Under the pieces are notes generated by a model. That model did no database searches. It worked only from the letters and a program-made list of their open reading frames with translations, and was not told the DNA's origin. A stretch of 64,000 bases of DNA from Tessaracoccus coleopterorum. Lineage in GTDB: Bacteria; Actinomycetota; Actinomycetes; Propionibacteriales; Propionibacteriaceae. The translations under genes were made by a program, and so were the position numbers. Shown one piece after another: positions 31,245 to 41,564 of the stretch; position 1 is the first letter of the stretch; each line of letters begins with the position of its first letter. Location of the stretch: contig NZ_JAANIJ010000001.1 of the NCBI RefSeq assembly GCF_011174705.1, positions 1,240,001 through 1,304,000 of the forward strand, read 5' to 3'.

Positions 31245-32336
31245 TCACGCCTCGACGCGGGCCGCCATCCCGGCCGCCGCGACCGCCAAATAGTGGCGGG
31301 GCTCGGCCATGGCCTCGTGCGGGGAGCCGGCCAGGCCGCTGAGCGACCGCACGTCGACGAAGGCGCCGACGTCGGCGTCGCCCCCGATCCGTCCAGCCAC
31401 CAGGCCTACGGGAACGCCCGCGTCCCGGGCCAGGTCGGCGACGTACCCCGGCACTTTGCCCGCCGCGGACTGGGCATCGAAGCTCCCCTCCCCCGTGACA
31501 ACGTAGTCGGCGCCGCGGACGGCGTCGACCAGTCCGATCATTCGCGCCACCTCCGCCGCCCGGGCACCAGCTGCGCACCCCAGGCGAGCAGCGCGAACCC
31601 GCTGCCCCCGCCGCACCCGCACCCGGGGTCTCCGGGTCGGCGGGCAGCAGGGACGCGGCGTGGGCGAGGCATCGGTCGGCGAAGGGACGTCTTCGGGCCG
31701 GATTCCCTTCTGGGGCCCGAACACCGCAGCCGCCCCGACGGCCCGAGCAGCGGGTTGGTCACGTCGCTGAGCACGACAGCGCCTCCGGCGGGTGGCGGCA
31801 GCAGGTCGGTCAGGTCCGCCACGACGATCGAGGCGAGACCCCGGAGGCCGGGCGCGGCCTCCGATCCGTCGTGGTCGCTGAACCGGCCCCCGAGCGCGCG
31901 CAGGAGTCCGACGCCGCAGTCCGTCGAGGCGGACGAGCCGATCCCGAGCACCAGACGCTGCACGCCGTGCGCGAGGGCGGCCGCGATGGCCTGGCCGAAT
32001 CCAGTGGTGTCGGCGTCGAAGGGCAGCCTCCGCTCCCGAGCAGTTCGATGCCCGACGTCGAGGCCAGCTCGACGACACCGGTGCCGTCGGGCAGCAGCAG
32101 CCACCACGCGGCCACCTCTGTGTCGGCCGGCCCCGTCACGAACACCGGCATCCGACGGGAGCCGGGCACGGCCACCTCGAACGCGGCGAGGGTCCCTCCC
32201 CTCCGTCGGCCATGGGCCGCAGGATCACGTCGTCGTCGGGTCGAACGGTGCGCCAGGCGTGTGAGATGGTCTCAGCCGCCTCGGCGGCACCGATCGACCC
32301 CTTGAAGCTGTCGACCGCAACGACGACGGTGCTCAT
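31245..32336 (-). CDS. glxK: Glycerate kinase (frameshifted)
   Basis: Phosphorylates glycerate to phosphoglycerate (GlxK/GarK family). Starts MSTVVVAVDSFKGSIGAAEA; then DDDVILRPMADGGEG; central QRLVLGIGSSASTDCGVGLL and ALGGRFSDHDG; GGAVVLSDVTNPLLGPSGAA with FGPQKG; C-terminal GADYVVTGEGSFDAQSAAGK and VPVGLVAGRIG. At least four breaks (near 32,190, 32,040, 31,745, 31,590). The ATG overlaps the LacI stop (ATGA). As last gene of the LacI operon it suggests that the pathway ends in glycerate feeding glycolysis. Confidence 0.88.
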
Positions 32337-33344
32337 GCCAGTCGCGGGGTCGAGTCACGAACCTGGACACGGACGGCCAGGGCCGCAGGGTCCGGTTCCC
32401 AGTCCCGGTCCACCGCCGCGCGCAGCGCCTGTTCACCGATCGCCTGCAGCGGCACGCTCACGGAAGTGAGATTGGGGGTCACGTCGAGACTCGCGGGGAC
32501 ATCGTCGAAGCCGGCGACCGCGATGTCCGTTCCGACGGTGCGGCCCGCCCCCGCAGCGCCGCGAGGGCGCCGAGGGCCACGACGTCGGTCACCCCGAACA
32601 CGAAGGTGCCGGGTTCGATGCCGTCCGCAAGGGCGGCCGTCATCGCGCGGTACCCGGCGTCGCGGGTCAGGCCGTCCCGATAGCAGCGCGAAGCGTCCCC
32701 GCCGAAGCCGGCACGGAATCCGGCAACGCGTTCGTCGCTGGTTACGACGCCCTCCGAGGCGGCAAGGACGACGGCTGTGAGGTAGCCGAGATCGGTCATC
32801 GCCCGGCCCAGCGCCTCGGCCCCACCCCGGTTGTCCACCTTCACGGAGCGCAACGAGGGCGCGCCCCCGCCGATCGCGACGGCGCGTCCACCGGCCGCCT
32901 CGAGGAGCCGCAGCTCGGTGTCCAGTTCGGAGGGGTCCCCGTCGCTCGAGCGGGATGCGGCGAGGATCATGCCCCTCGGCCGTTGTCCGCGCAGCTCACG
33001 CACCACCCGAATCTCGCGGACGGGGTCGCGGTCGGTCATGGCGATGGTGACCATCAGGCCCTGCTCCTCGGCAGCGTGCGCCACGCCCACGGCGATCTCG
33101 CCGAAGTAGGGGTCGGCGATGTCGGCCACCAGCAGCGCGACGGTGGCCGAGGTGCCCTTCGCGGTGGCCTGGGCCGACCGATTGGCGGTGTAGCCGAGCT
33201 CGGCCGCGGCGGCCTGCACCTTCACGCGGTACGAGTCGGCGACCGCGCGGGTGGAGCCGTTGAGCACCCTTGAGGCGGTTGCGAGGGACACATCGGCCAG
33301 CCTGGCGACATCGTGCAGGGTGGCGTTCCGGGCGGTGGAGTCAC
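32333..33344 (-). CDS. LacI-family transcriptional repressor (frameshifted)
   Basis: About 337 residues. HTH: ATLHDVARLADVSLATASRV LNGS at the N-terminus, hinge AAAELGYTANRSAQ, periplasmic-binding-like core ATVALLVADIADPYFGEIAV and MILAASRSSDGDPS, then FGVTDVVALGALAALRGRAG. After one correction near 32,545 it ends AVRVQVRDSTPRLA. The GTG at 33344 overlaps the isomerase stop (GTGA) and needs one added base to enter the HTH frame. It probably represses its own operon through the two sites at 36635 and 36691; the inducer is likely a pathway sugar or acid. Confidence 0.87.
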
Positions 33345-34220
33345 AGGGATGAGTCTACGGTTGCAAGGAACGGCTGCACGCTCGACGCGAAGCTCTCCGC
33401 GGTCCGGCGGACAACCTCCTCGAACGGGGCCGCCCAGATGTCGGCGTTGAAGATCTCCACCTCGATGTCGCGGTCGTACCCGGTTGCCTCGACGGCACGG
33501 GTGAACGACCCGAAGTCGATGACGCCGTCACCGGGATAGTGCCGCGACAGCAGCACGTCGGCCGGGAGCGGCGTCGCCCAGTCGCACACCTGGTAGGTGG
33601 CGAGGCGTCCCTCGCGGCCCGCGCGCGCGATCTGTGCGAACGCGTCCGGGTCCCACCAGATGTGGAACGTGTCGACGGTGACGCCCACCACCCGGGCGCG
33701 AAGTCGGCCGCGAGGTCGAGCGCGTACCCGAGCGTGGGCACGACGCACCGGTCGGACGCGAACATGGGGTGCAGCGGCTCGATCGCGAGCGTGACGCCTG
33801 CCGCCTCGGCGGCGGGGCGAGCTCGTCCAGGGCCGCGCGCACGCCGTCGCGGGCCGCGCCGAGGTCGCGTGAACCGTCCGGCAGGCCTCCCGCGACGAGC
33901 ACCAGCACCGCCTCGGAGCCGTCGGCGCCGGCCGCGGCGAGCGTCGCGGTCTCCTCGATGGCGCGGCGGTTGTCGTCCAGGGCGGCGCGCCGCTCGGGCG
34001 ACTCCGGGAGAGTGAAGAAGCCGCCACGGCAGTAGGTCGACATCCGCAGGCCCGAGTCCGCCAGCATCTCTGCGGCCGTCGCGAGGCCCACGTCGGCCAC
34101 CGGCTCACGCCACAGCCCGATCGACCCGACACCCGCCGCCGACGTGACCCTCAGCGCGGTGCCGAGGTCGGCGTGCTTGATGGTGGCCTGGTTGATCGAC
34201 AACCTGCCTGACGCGCTCAT
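33341..34220 (-). CDS. Sugar phosphate isomerase/epimerase, TIM-barrel (frameshifted)
   Basis: Xylose-isomerase-like TIM barrel, about 293 residues. Starts MSASGRLSINQATIKHADLG. Barrel strands and metal-type residues: STYCRGGFFTL, VLVLVAGGLPDGSRDL, VTLAIEPLHPMFA (Glu), VTVDTFHIWWDPDAFAQIAR (Asp, His), YQVCDWATPLPADVLLSRHY and IEVEIFNADIWAA (Glu). Two breaks near 33,815 and 33,700. ATG overlaps the DUF993 stop; its end overlaps the LacI start. Probably isomerises or epimerises an intermediate made by the upstream oxidoreductase; specificity unknown. Confidence 0.83.
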
Positions 34221-35427
34221 GAGGCCACCCCGTTCACGGCGAGGAGCGCGTGCCAGCGCTCGGCGGCGAGTTCGGGTCGCTCCAGCGCGTTGGCGGCGTT
34301 GGCCAACTCCACGATCCGGGAGAGGTGCGGAAGGCTGCGGGTGGCGTGCAGGCCCCCACCATCTGGAAGGCGGCCTGATGGCCGTTGAGCCAGGAGAGGA
34401 ACGCGACGCCCGTCTTGTAGTAGAAGGTCGGCGCGGCGAACACCTGCCTGCTGAGCTCCTCGGTGGGGCCCAACAGCTCGAGGTAGCGGGCGGGGTCGCC
34501 CGCATCCAGGGCCTGGATCGCGGCCGAGGCCACGGGAGCGACCGCCGCGAAGGCACCGAGGAGCGCGTCGGAGTGCTGCCGCTCCGAGGCCGGGTCACGG
34601 TCCGGCTGGGTGGCTGCGGGACGTCGCTGCCTCCGATGAGGCCGACGTAGTTGAAGTCGTCCCGGTGTACATCCGCACCGAACGGGGAAGCCGTTGCCTG
34701 ACGGCGACCTCGGACTCGGCGTTGAGCAGGCTCATCTTGACGCCGGAGACCCGGTCGACGTCGGCCTCGATGATGTCGAGGAGCACCTCGGCGGCCGTGC
34801 CCCACCGGTCGGCCGGGTCGCCTGTGAAGTAGCCGGCCAGCTGCGGGTCGAATGCGGTGCCGAGCCAGTGCAGGATCACGGGCGCCGAGGCGCTCTGCAG
34901 CACCTGGCCGTAGACGCGGCGGTAGTCGTCGGCGCCGGTGGCCGCGCGGGCGAGGTGACGGCTGGCCATCAGCACCGGCACAGCGCCCTGCTCCTCGCAG
35001 AAGTGCAGCTGGCTGCGGTAGGCGTCGACGATCTGGGCCAGGGTGAGGCTCTCGTCTTCGACGTGGTCGGTGTTGACTCCGACGACGACCGATCCGCCCT
35101 CCTCCCGTGCGGTCTGGGCAGACCGCGCGATCAGCTCGCGGGTCGCGGCTGCGTCGAGCCCATGTTGCGCTGCGCGGTGTCCATGGCGTCTGCGACGCCC
35201 AGGCCCCAGGAGTAGACGTGCCTGCGGAAGGCGAGGGTGGCGTCCCAGTCGATCTCGGCCGGGCGCCCGGGCGTGTTGTCGGCCCAGGCGACCGGCACCA
35301 CGTGCGCGGCGGCGTACGCGGTGCGGGTGCGGAGCGGCCCGGTGGGCCGGGCGATGGCGGGTGGATCCAGGAGGTCGACGCGCCGGGTGGATCCGGCCGC
35401 GTCGAGCAGGGTGACGGTGGAGCTCAT
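34217..35427 (-). CDS. DUF993 family protein, aldolase-like (frameshifted)
   Basis: About 404 residues, DUF993, related to the dihydrodipicolinate-synthase-type lyases. Starts MSSTVTLLDAAGSTRRVDLL; visible stretches PVAWADNTPGRPAEIDWDAT, SWGLGVADAMDTAQRNMGLD, VVVGVNTDHVEDESLTLAQI, APVILHWLGTAFDPQLAGYF, VSGVKMSLLNAESEVAVRQR (a Lys in the Schiff-base strand position) and DFNYVGLIGGSDV. The C-terminus covers HHLSR-type helices and ends LLAVNGVAS. Breaks near 35,155, 34,665, 34,620 and 34,350. Retro-aldol cleavage of a keto-sugar acid is inference from fold and operon. Confidence 0.8.
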
Positions 35428-35432
35428 GCGGA

Positions 35433-36603
35433 TCAGCCCAGCGTCAGCTCGTCGAGGGTCACCTTGCGGCCGTCGCGGGCCGAGGCGAGCCCGGCCTCCG
35501 CGAGCTGGACGCCGCGCGCACCGGCGAGCAGGTCGAACGGGTAGTCGGTGCCCTGCACGTAGGAGGCGAGGAACTCCTCCCACTGCTGCCGGAAGCCGTT
35601 GAGGAACAGGTCGTTGGTCGGCACCTGCGCCCAGTCGTCGGCGTAGTCGTGCCCGTCGGCCAGGTCCGGGTTCCACACCGGCTTCGGCGTCTGGTTGCGG
35701 CCCTGCAGCTTGGCGCCGAACAGGCCGACCACCGCCGAGCCGTGCGTGCCGTCGACGTGGAACTCCACTAGCTCGTCGCGGTTGACGCGGGTGGTCCAGC
35801 TCGAGTTGATCTGGGCGACGACCCGCCCTCGAGCTCGAACACGCCGTAGGCCGCGTCCTCGGCCGTGGCCGCGTACTCCTCGCCCTTCTCGTCCCAGCGC
35901 CGCGGGATGTGGATCGACGCCTGCGCGTAGACGGAACGCACGGGCCGAACAGGTTCTCGAGCAGGTAGTTCCAGTGCGGGAACATGTCGACGATGATGCC
36001 GCCGCCGTCCTCGGCGCGGTAGTTCCAGCTGGGGCGCTGGGCGGGCTGCCAGTCGCCCTCGAACACCCAGTAGCCGAACTCGCCGCGAACCGAGAGGATC
36101 CGGCCGAAGAAGCCGGAGTCGATCAGGCGGCGCAGCTTCTGGAGGCCCGGAAGGTACAGCTTGTCGTGCACGACGCCGGTCTTCACGCCGGCCTCACGGG
36201 CCAGTTGCGCGAGCTCGAGGGCCTCCTCCACCGACTCGGCGGTGGGCTTCTCGGTGTAGATGGTCTTTCCCGCGGCGATCGCCTTGCGGAGCGCGGCCGC
36301 CCGCGCCTTCGTCACCAGGAAGTCGGCGTAGATCTCCCACTGCGGGTCGGCGAGGGCCGCGTCCAGGTCGGTGGTGTAGTCGACGATGCCGTGCCGCTCG
36401 GCGATCTCGGCGAGCTTCGCCTCGCTGCGTCCCACCAGGAGCGGCCGCACGGTCACCTTGGTGCCGTCAGGGAGCTCGACGCCACCCGCCTCCCGGATCG
36501 CGAGGATCGAGCGGACCAGATGCTGCCGGTACCCCATCCGGCCCGAGACACCATTCATGATGATGCCGATCTCGCGGATGCCTGCCGAAGTCGTGGATGT
36601 CAC
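35433..36603 (-). CDS. Gfo/Idh/MocA-family NAD(P)-dependent oxidoreductase (frameshifted)
   Basis: About 390 residues, first gene of the LacI operon, GTG start behind AAGGAGA. Rossmann part REIGIIMNGVSGRMGYRQHL is unusual in having a serine-glycine loop in place of GxGxxG. The EKP motif is KTIYTEKPTAESVEEALELA near 36,250. Sugar-binding half: HDKLYLPGLQKLRRLIDSGF, WNYRAEDGGGIIVDMFPHWN and HGSAVVGLFGAKLQGRNQT. Two breaks near 35,940 and 35,830. It probably oxidises a sugar or inositol-type hydroxyl to a ketone. Substrate unknown. Confidence 0.85.
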
Positions 36604-36634
36604 GCCTGAATCTCCTTGTAGTGTTTCTCACCAT

Positions 36635-36704
36635 TGGGTAAACGCTTTCCCATATCGTGACACAGACACCCGGGTTCGGCAAGAGAACACGGGAAGCGTT
36701 TACC
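36635..36704. promoter_or_regulatory. Two LacI-type operators upstream of the Gfo/Idh operon
   Basis: Site A, TGGGTAAACGCTTTCCCA (36635-36652), is an imperfect palindrome (14 of 18 positions symmetric) with a central CG. Site B, GGGAAGCGTTTACC (36691-36704), is the same sequence in reverse orientation less one A. Both lie within 100 bp of the first operon gene, and site A is 32 bp from its start. The operon encodes its own LacI protein, the natural binder. Confidence 0.75.
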
Positions 36705-36722
36705 GGAGATACCGGTGGAGGA

Positions 36723-37436
36723 TCAGCAGCCCTCGGGCCCGCAGGCCTCCCCTGGCCGCCCTCGACGGTGATCAGGCTCGGGGCCTGCTCCGAAAGCACG
36801 GTGCCGAGCACGTCGAGAAACACCTCGGAGGGCTGGGCACCGGAAACCCCGTAGCGGGAGTCGACGACGAAGAACGGGACGCCGCGGATGCCGAGCCGGG
36901 CCGCCAAGGCGATGTCATCCTCGACCGCGCGGTCGAGCTCCTCGGAGTCGAGCGCGTCCCGCGCGGCATCCGCGTCGAGCCCCGCGGCGGTCGCCAGCGC
37001 GACCAGGGTGTCGGCGTCACCGATGTGACCACCCGCTCGAAGTGCGAGGAGAACAGCCCTCCTCCAGGGCATCGGCGCGATCGCCACCGTCGGCCGCGTC
37101 CGCAAGCTTCGCAGCCTGGAGGACGCGGTGCGCGCGGCGGGAGTTGGCCACCACCAGCGCGTCGAAGTCGTAGTCGAGCCCCTCGTCCGCGGCCACCTGC
37201 TTCACCTGGGAGACCATCTGCTCCACCGCGGCGCGGGCATCCCTTGGTCTCCGCCAGGTAGCCGATCTCGTCGCGGTCGCTGCGCTCGGGGAGCGTCGGG
37301 TCGAGCTGGAAACTCCGCCAGGTGACGCGCACCTGATCGCGCTGCGGGAACCCGGCGAGCGCCTTCTCGAAGCGGCGCTTCCCGATGTAGCACCAGGGCA
37401 GGCGACGTCGGACCAGATCTGGATGTCAATGCTCAC
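36723..37436 (-). CDS. DsbA-family thiol oxidoreductase, FrnE-like (frameshifted)
   Basis: Cytoplasmic thioredoxin-fold protein, about 238 residues, no signal peptide. GTG start gives MSIDIQIWSDVACPWCYIGK; one C must be added inside the CPWC motif (near 37,398). Then RVTWRSFQLDPTLPERSDRD, DYDFDALVVANSRRAHRVLQ, GLDADAARDALDSEELDRAV, the cis-Pro region LGIRGVPFFVVDSRYGVSGA, and the tail EACGPEGC at 36723. FrnE-like proteins act in polyketide oxidation or thiol stress. Breaks near 37,238, 37,060, 37,020 and 36,748. Confidence 0.85.
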
Positions 37437-37510
37437 GCATGTAATTGAACCATGAACTACCAAACGGGGCCCCGACCGCGGCGACCCACCGCCGCTGCTA
37501 GGCTCCACAG

Positions 37511-37595
37511 CGTTCAGGGCTAGAACCGGGTGTGATCCCGGGCTGACCCGCAACCGTATCCACCTAGGCGTGGGAGCCGGACCGACCCCTGAGCG
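37511..37595 (+). ncRNA. Cobalamin riboswitch (short actinobacterial form)
   Basis: Closing stem CGTTCAGGG (37511-37519) with CCCTGAGCG (37587-37595), one G-U pair. The core GGGTGTGATCCCGGG and CTGACCCGCAACCGT match the conserved GGTGnnAnTCCgnngCtGnCCCGCaACtGT region. A small arm CCAC...GTGG is followed by the B12 box, GGAGCCGGACCGACC. It lies 88 bases before the large leucine-rich-repeat gene. Consensus judged by eye; a covariance-model search would settle it. Confidence 0.85.
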
Positions 37596-37607
37596 ATACA
37601 GATGCTG

Positions 37608-37675
37608 CCCGCGCGGAATCGGGAAGCGCGGGGACCTCCATGCGCCGACCTTCGCGGGCCTGATCCGCAAGGAGG
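37608..37675 (+). promoter_or_regulatory. Likely expression platform of the cobalamin riboswitch
   Basis: Directly after the aptamer, CCCGCGC (37608-37614) pairs with GCGCGGG (37626-37632). ACCTCC (37634-37639) can pair with the GGAGG ribosome-binding site (37671-37675) eight bases before the ATG at 37683. Control by hiding the ribosome-binding site when cobalamin is bound is inferred. Confidence 0.5.
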
Positions 37676-37682
37676 CCGCCGA

Positions 37683-40600
37683 ATGGCGCCATTCAGAGGA
37701 CTGGTCGCGGGACTGCTCGCCAGTCTATTCCTCATCCACGCCCCGTCGCGCAGGCCGACGGCCCGACCTTGGCCACCGCCATGCCGGACGCGGCGCTGCG
37801 CGCGTGCGTCACCGACAAGCTCGGGCTGCCCGCCTCAGCGGAGCCGACCCCGCCCAGCTCGCGACGGTGACCGACCTGTCGTGCACGGGCGCGGCATCGC
37901 CGACGCCACCGGCGTCGCATCGCTGCCCAACCTCACCAAGCTCTTCCTCGGCAACAACAACCTGACGACCGTCGCGCCGCTCGCGGCGGCCGGGAAGCTC
38001 CTCACCCTGGGGCTGGCCGACAACTCACTGACCGACATCTCCCCGTTGGCCGCGCTCAGGGAACTCGGCAACCTCGACGTCGCGGGAAACCGGCTGAGCG
38101 ACGTGTCGGTGCTCGGCTCCTTCCCGAAGGCACCCTCTCGGGCACCCGGCACGGGCAACGGGTGGCCGGCCACCCCGCCACCGCGGGAGAGGCCACGCTC
38201 GCGCCAACGCTCGTCGGGCGCGCCGGTGGCACCTTCACCGCCACCCCTCCGGCGGGCGTCACCATCACCGGAGGGCGGGTGACCTACGACACCGCAGGCA
38301 CCTACACCTGGGCCTTCCGCGACCAGGACGACTTCTACTACAACGGCTCGGTGACCGTCGAGGTGACCGCGGCCCAGGCCACGCTCCTCCGGACGCGGCG
38401 CTCAAGGGGTGCGTCAACTCGCGGCTCGGACGGGCCTCCGACGCGGAGCCGAGCGCCGACGATCTGGCCGGGCTGACCGGCACCCTGACCTGCAACGGCA
38501 AGGGTGTCCGCGACCTCACCGGCATCGGGCGCCTCACCGGGCTCACCACCTTGACGCTCAACAGCAACGAGATCGGCAACGTCGCCCCGTTGGCGGGCCA
38601 CCCGAGCCTGGTGACCGTCAATCTCAAGGACAACGCGATCAGCGACCTCTCGGGCCTCGCTTCGCTCCCACGCCTGAAGACGCTCGACCTGACGCTCAAT
38701 GACGTCATCTCGCTCGCCACGATCGGCCGCAACTCGACCCTGTACACCCTGCGGGTGGGGCAGACGGCATCCTCCGGGCACGCCAGGCTCACGTCGCTGG
38801 CGGGGATCGAGCGGCTCACCGGGCTGGGCGTGCTCAACATCAACCACACGGCCGTCACGACCCTGGCCCGCTCGCCGGTCACCCGCACTGACGACCCTCG
38901 ACGCCGAGAATGCGCGGCTCACCGACATCGGGGCACTGGGCAGCGTGGCGACCCTGAACAGGGTGCGCATCTCCGGCAACCACCTCCATGACCTGTCCGC
39001 ATTGGCCACCGTGCCGACCGGCAACATCACGGCCACCGGTCAGGTGCTCACGGCACCGACCGCCCAGGCGACGGTGGCCACCGACGCCCGCGGGTCACCG
39101 ACCGGGACAGGGCGGCCCACTTCGCGACGCCTCCGGCCGGGATCACGCTGACCGACACGACGGTCACCTTCGCGGAGCCGGGCTCCTACACCTGGACCTT
39201 CGAGGTCAGGGCCAACACATGGGAGGCGGCCTACTTCTCGGGCACCTTCACCCAGCAGGTCACCGAGGCCCCCACCCCATCGTCGGGGTCGACATCCCCG
39301 ACGCGGGGTTCCGGGGCTGCCTCGCCGACGCCGTCGGCGTCGGGGACGGGGACCCGATCACGGCCGCCCAGCTGGCCGCCCTCACCGAGGTCAGCTGCGT
39401 CGCCAGGTCCATCACGGATCTCACGGGGCCGAACACCTCACCGGCGCCACCAACCTGATCCTGAGCAGCAACCGGATCGCCGACCTGGAGCCGCTCTCGG
39501 GCCTGTCGGGCCTGGAGCGGCTGCTCCTCCCCGGCAACTCGATCGCCGATGTGGCGCCGTTGGCCGGCCTCAGCAGGCTCGCCGTGCTCTCGCTCAGCCA
39601 GAATCCGGTGGCCTCCATCGCCGCCCTCTCCCGTTGACCGGCCTGACCGACCTCGAGGTCACCCAGCGGGCGCGCCACGACCACGCCGACCTGACAAGCC
39701 TCTCCGGGGTGGAGACCATGACGGGGCTCCAACGGCTCGTGGTCAACAACTCGTCGCTGAGCGATCTGACGCCCGTCGCCGGCCTCACGAACCTCACGCG
39801 GCTCTACGTCTCAGGCAACGCGATCAGCGACCTCACCCGCTCGCGGGACTGACGCGGCTGACCCACCTGGGCCTCGGCTCCAACGAGGTCGAATCCGTCG
39901 CCCCGCTGCGCGCACTCACCGCGCTCGAGTCGCTCGATCTCGCGACGAACCGGATCGCCGATCTTTCCCCCTCGGAGGGATGCCGAGCCAGGCCTACATG
40001 GGCCTGAAGGCGCGCTGGCAGGCGGCGACGGTGGCGGAGGTGCCCGCGGGGATGAGCGTCGCGGTCCCCGCGTCCTCGACCACGACGGGTCCCCGTCGCG
40101 GTGCAGCCGCCGGCCGGGGTCACCGTCGACGGCGCGCTGGTCAGCTACCCCGCGCCCGGCAGCTACCCGTGGACATTCTCGGCCCGCACCGACCTGGGGG
40201 AACACTTCTCAGGCACCGTGACCCAGCTGGTCGGCGAGCCGGTGGCCGACCCGGCGAACATCCCCGACCCGGCGCTGCGCGCCTGCGTCGCGGACGCGGC
40301 CGGGTTGGCACCGGGCGCGGTCCCGACCACGGCGCAGGCCGCGGAGGTCACGTCCCTGACCTGCCGTGACGCGGGGATCTCCGACCTGACCGGGCTGGAT
40401 CTGCTGACCGACGCGACCGCCCTCGATCTGGCCGGGAACCCGTTGCCGGGCCTCGGGCAGATCGCGTCCCTGACCGGCCTGGAGCGGCTCGACCTGAGCC
40501 GCACCGGCCTCTCCAGCCTCGCGGGCCTCGGGGCGCTGTCGGCTCTCGAGACCCTCCGGGTCGACGGAAACGCATTGACCAGCCTCGTGGGGGCTCCCAC

Positions 40601-41419
40601 CGGGCTGGGCACGCTGAGCGCGCTCGACCAGACCGCCGCGTTGCCGGACACCGCCGGCGACCTCGTCGTGCCCGTGCCGAGGCTGACCGGGCGCGGCGGC
40701 GTCACGTTCGCCGCCGTCTCCCCGACGCGGCGGAGCCCGCCGAGGGCGGTGTCGTCTTCCCGTTGGCGGGCCGGTACCGGTGGGTCTTCGCTTCCGACGA
40801 CGCCACGTTCACCGGGGTGCTCACGCAGCGGGTGACCAGCGACCGGGTCGACGAGGGCGTCAACGAACCAGCTGCGGCCTGCGTCGCCGCGGGCAACGTC
40901 TGGGTCACCGTCGAGCGGGACACCGGGCTGCGTGACGGAGGCTGTGCCACGCAGTTCCGCACGGGCCTCGAGGCGCTCGCGAGCGCCGGGTTCACCGCGA
41001 CCACGAGCGGGTCGCTCCTGACGGCCATCGACGGGTACCCCGGGCGGGCTCCGGTGACCACTACTGGTCCTACTGGCACGCCGAGCCGACCGGCGACCCG
41101 GTCGGGTACCCGTGGACCTACGCCGACCGCGGCCCGGCCGGACACGCGCCCCGCGCGGGCAGTGTCGAGGGCTGGCGCTACGTGGAGTGGGTTCCCGGCA
41201 CGGATGCCCGGCACCGAGCTGGTCGCTCTCCGCGTCCCTGACACCCACCCCGGCTCCTTCCCCGACGCCGACCCCGTCGCCGACGCCGACCCCGTCGGTG
41301 ACCCCGGCCCCATCGGCGGCACCCAGCCCGACGGCCTCGCGGGGGCCGTCAGTCACCCCGGCCCCACCGCACCCGCATCGGGCCCGGCACGTCCGGGCCT
41401 CCCGTCCACCGGATGGTGA
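37683..41419 (+). CDS. Secreted multi-block leucine-rich-repeat surface protein under B12 control (frameshifted)
   Basis: About 1,245 residues. Signal peptide MAPFRGLVAGLLASLFLIHA. Four similar blocks follow, each with a Cys-pair cap (PDAALRACVTD, then LATVTDLSC), internalin-type leucine-rich repeats (LTKLFLGNNNLTTVAPLAAA) and an Ig-like strand ending in a GTYTWAF-type motif (38,310; 39,190; 40,170; 40,780). After the last block comes CVAAGNVWVTVERDTGLRDG, then DHYWSYWHAEPTGDP and GSVEGWRYVEWVPG, a Trp-rich EGW module, a Pro/Thr stalk (PTPAPSPTPTPSPTPTP) and a terminus PGLPSTGW. The EGW module and riboswitch suggest a cobalamin-capture role; that is inference. LPSTG lacks a following membrane helix. 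About fifteen frame corrections. Confidence 0.78.
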
Positions 41420-41437
41420 GCGGCCGGGGTTGAACGA

Positions 41438-41467
41438 ACGGGCGGGCACCTCCGGGTGCCCGCCCGT
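41438..41467 (+). terminator. Intrinsic terminator after the LRR gene
   Basis: Perfect 13-bp stem (ACGGGCGGGCACC and its complement) with a TCCG loop, 18 bases past the stop of the leucine-rich-repeat gene. Confidence 0.9.
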
Positions 41468-41564
41468 TGCGTCCACGGATAGCCACCCTCGTCGAGGCGC
41501 GATCGCCCGCCCCGAGATCCGTGCCGGGCACCACCGGCGAATGCCGCACTGCCATATTTCGGCC

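Noticed and set aside
31293..32264. Long plus-strand frame opposite glycerate kinase
   Set aside because: Arg/Pro/Ser-rich translation with no motif; it is the antisense shadow of glxK in GC-rich DNA.
41395..41419. Canonical sortase anchor LPxTG in the LRR protein
   Set aside because: The stop follows one residue after LPSTG; no membrane helix or basic tail in any downstream frame before the terminator. Kept only as an odd terminus.
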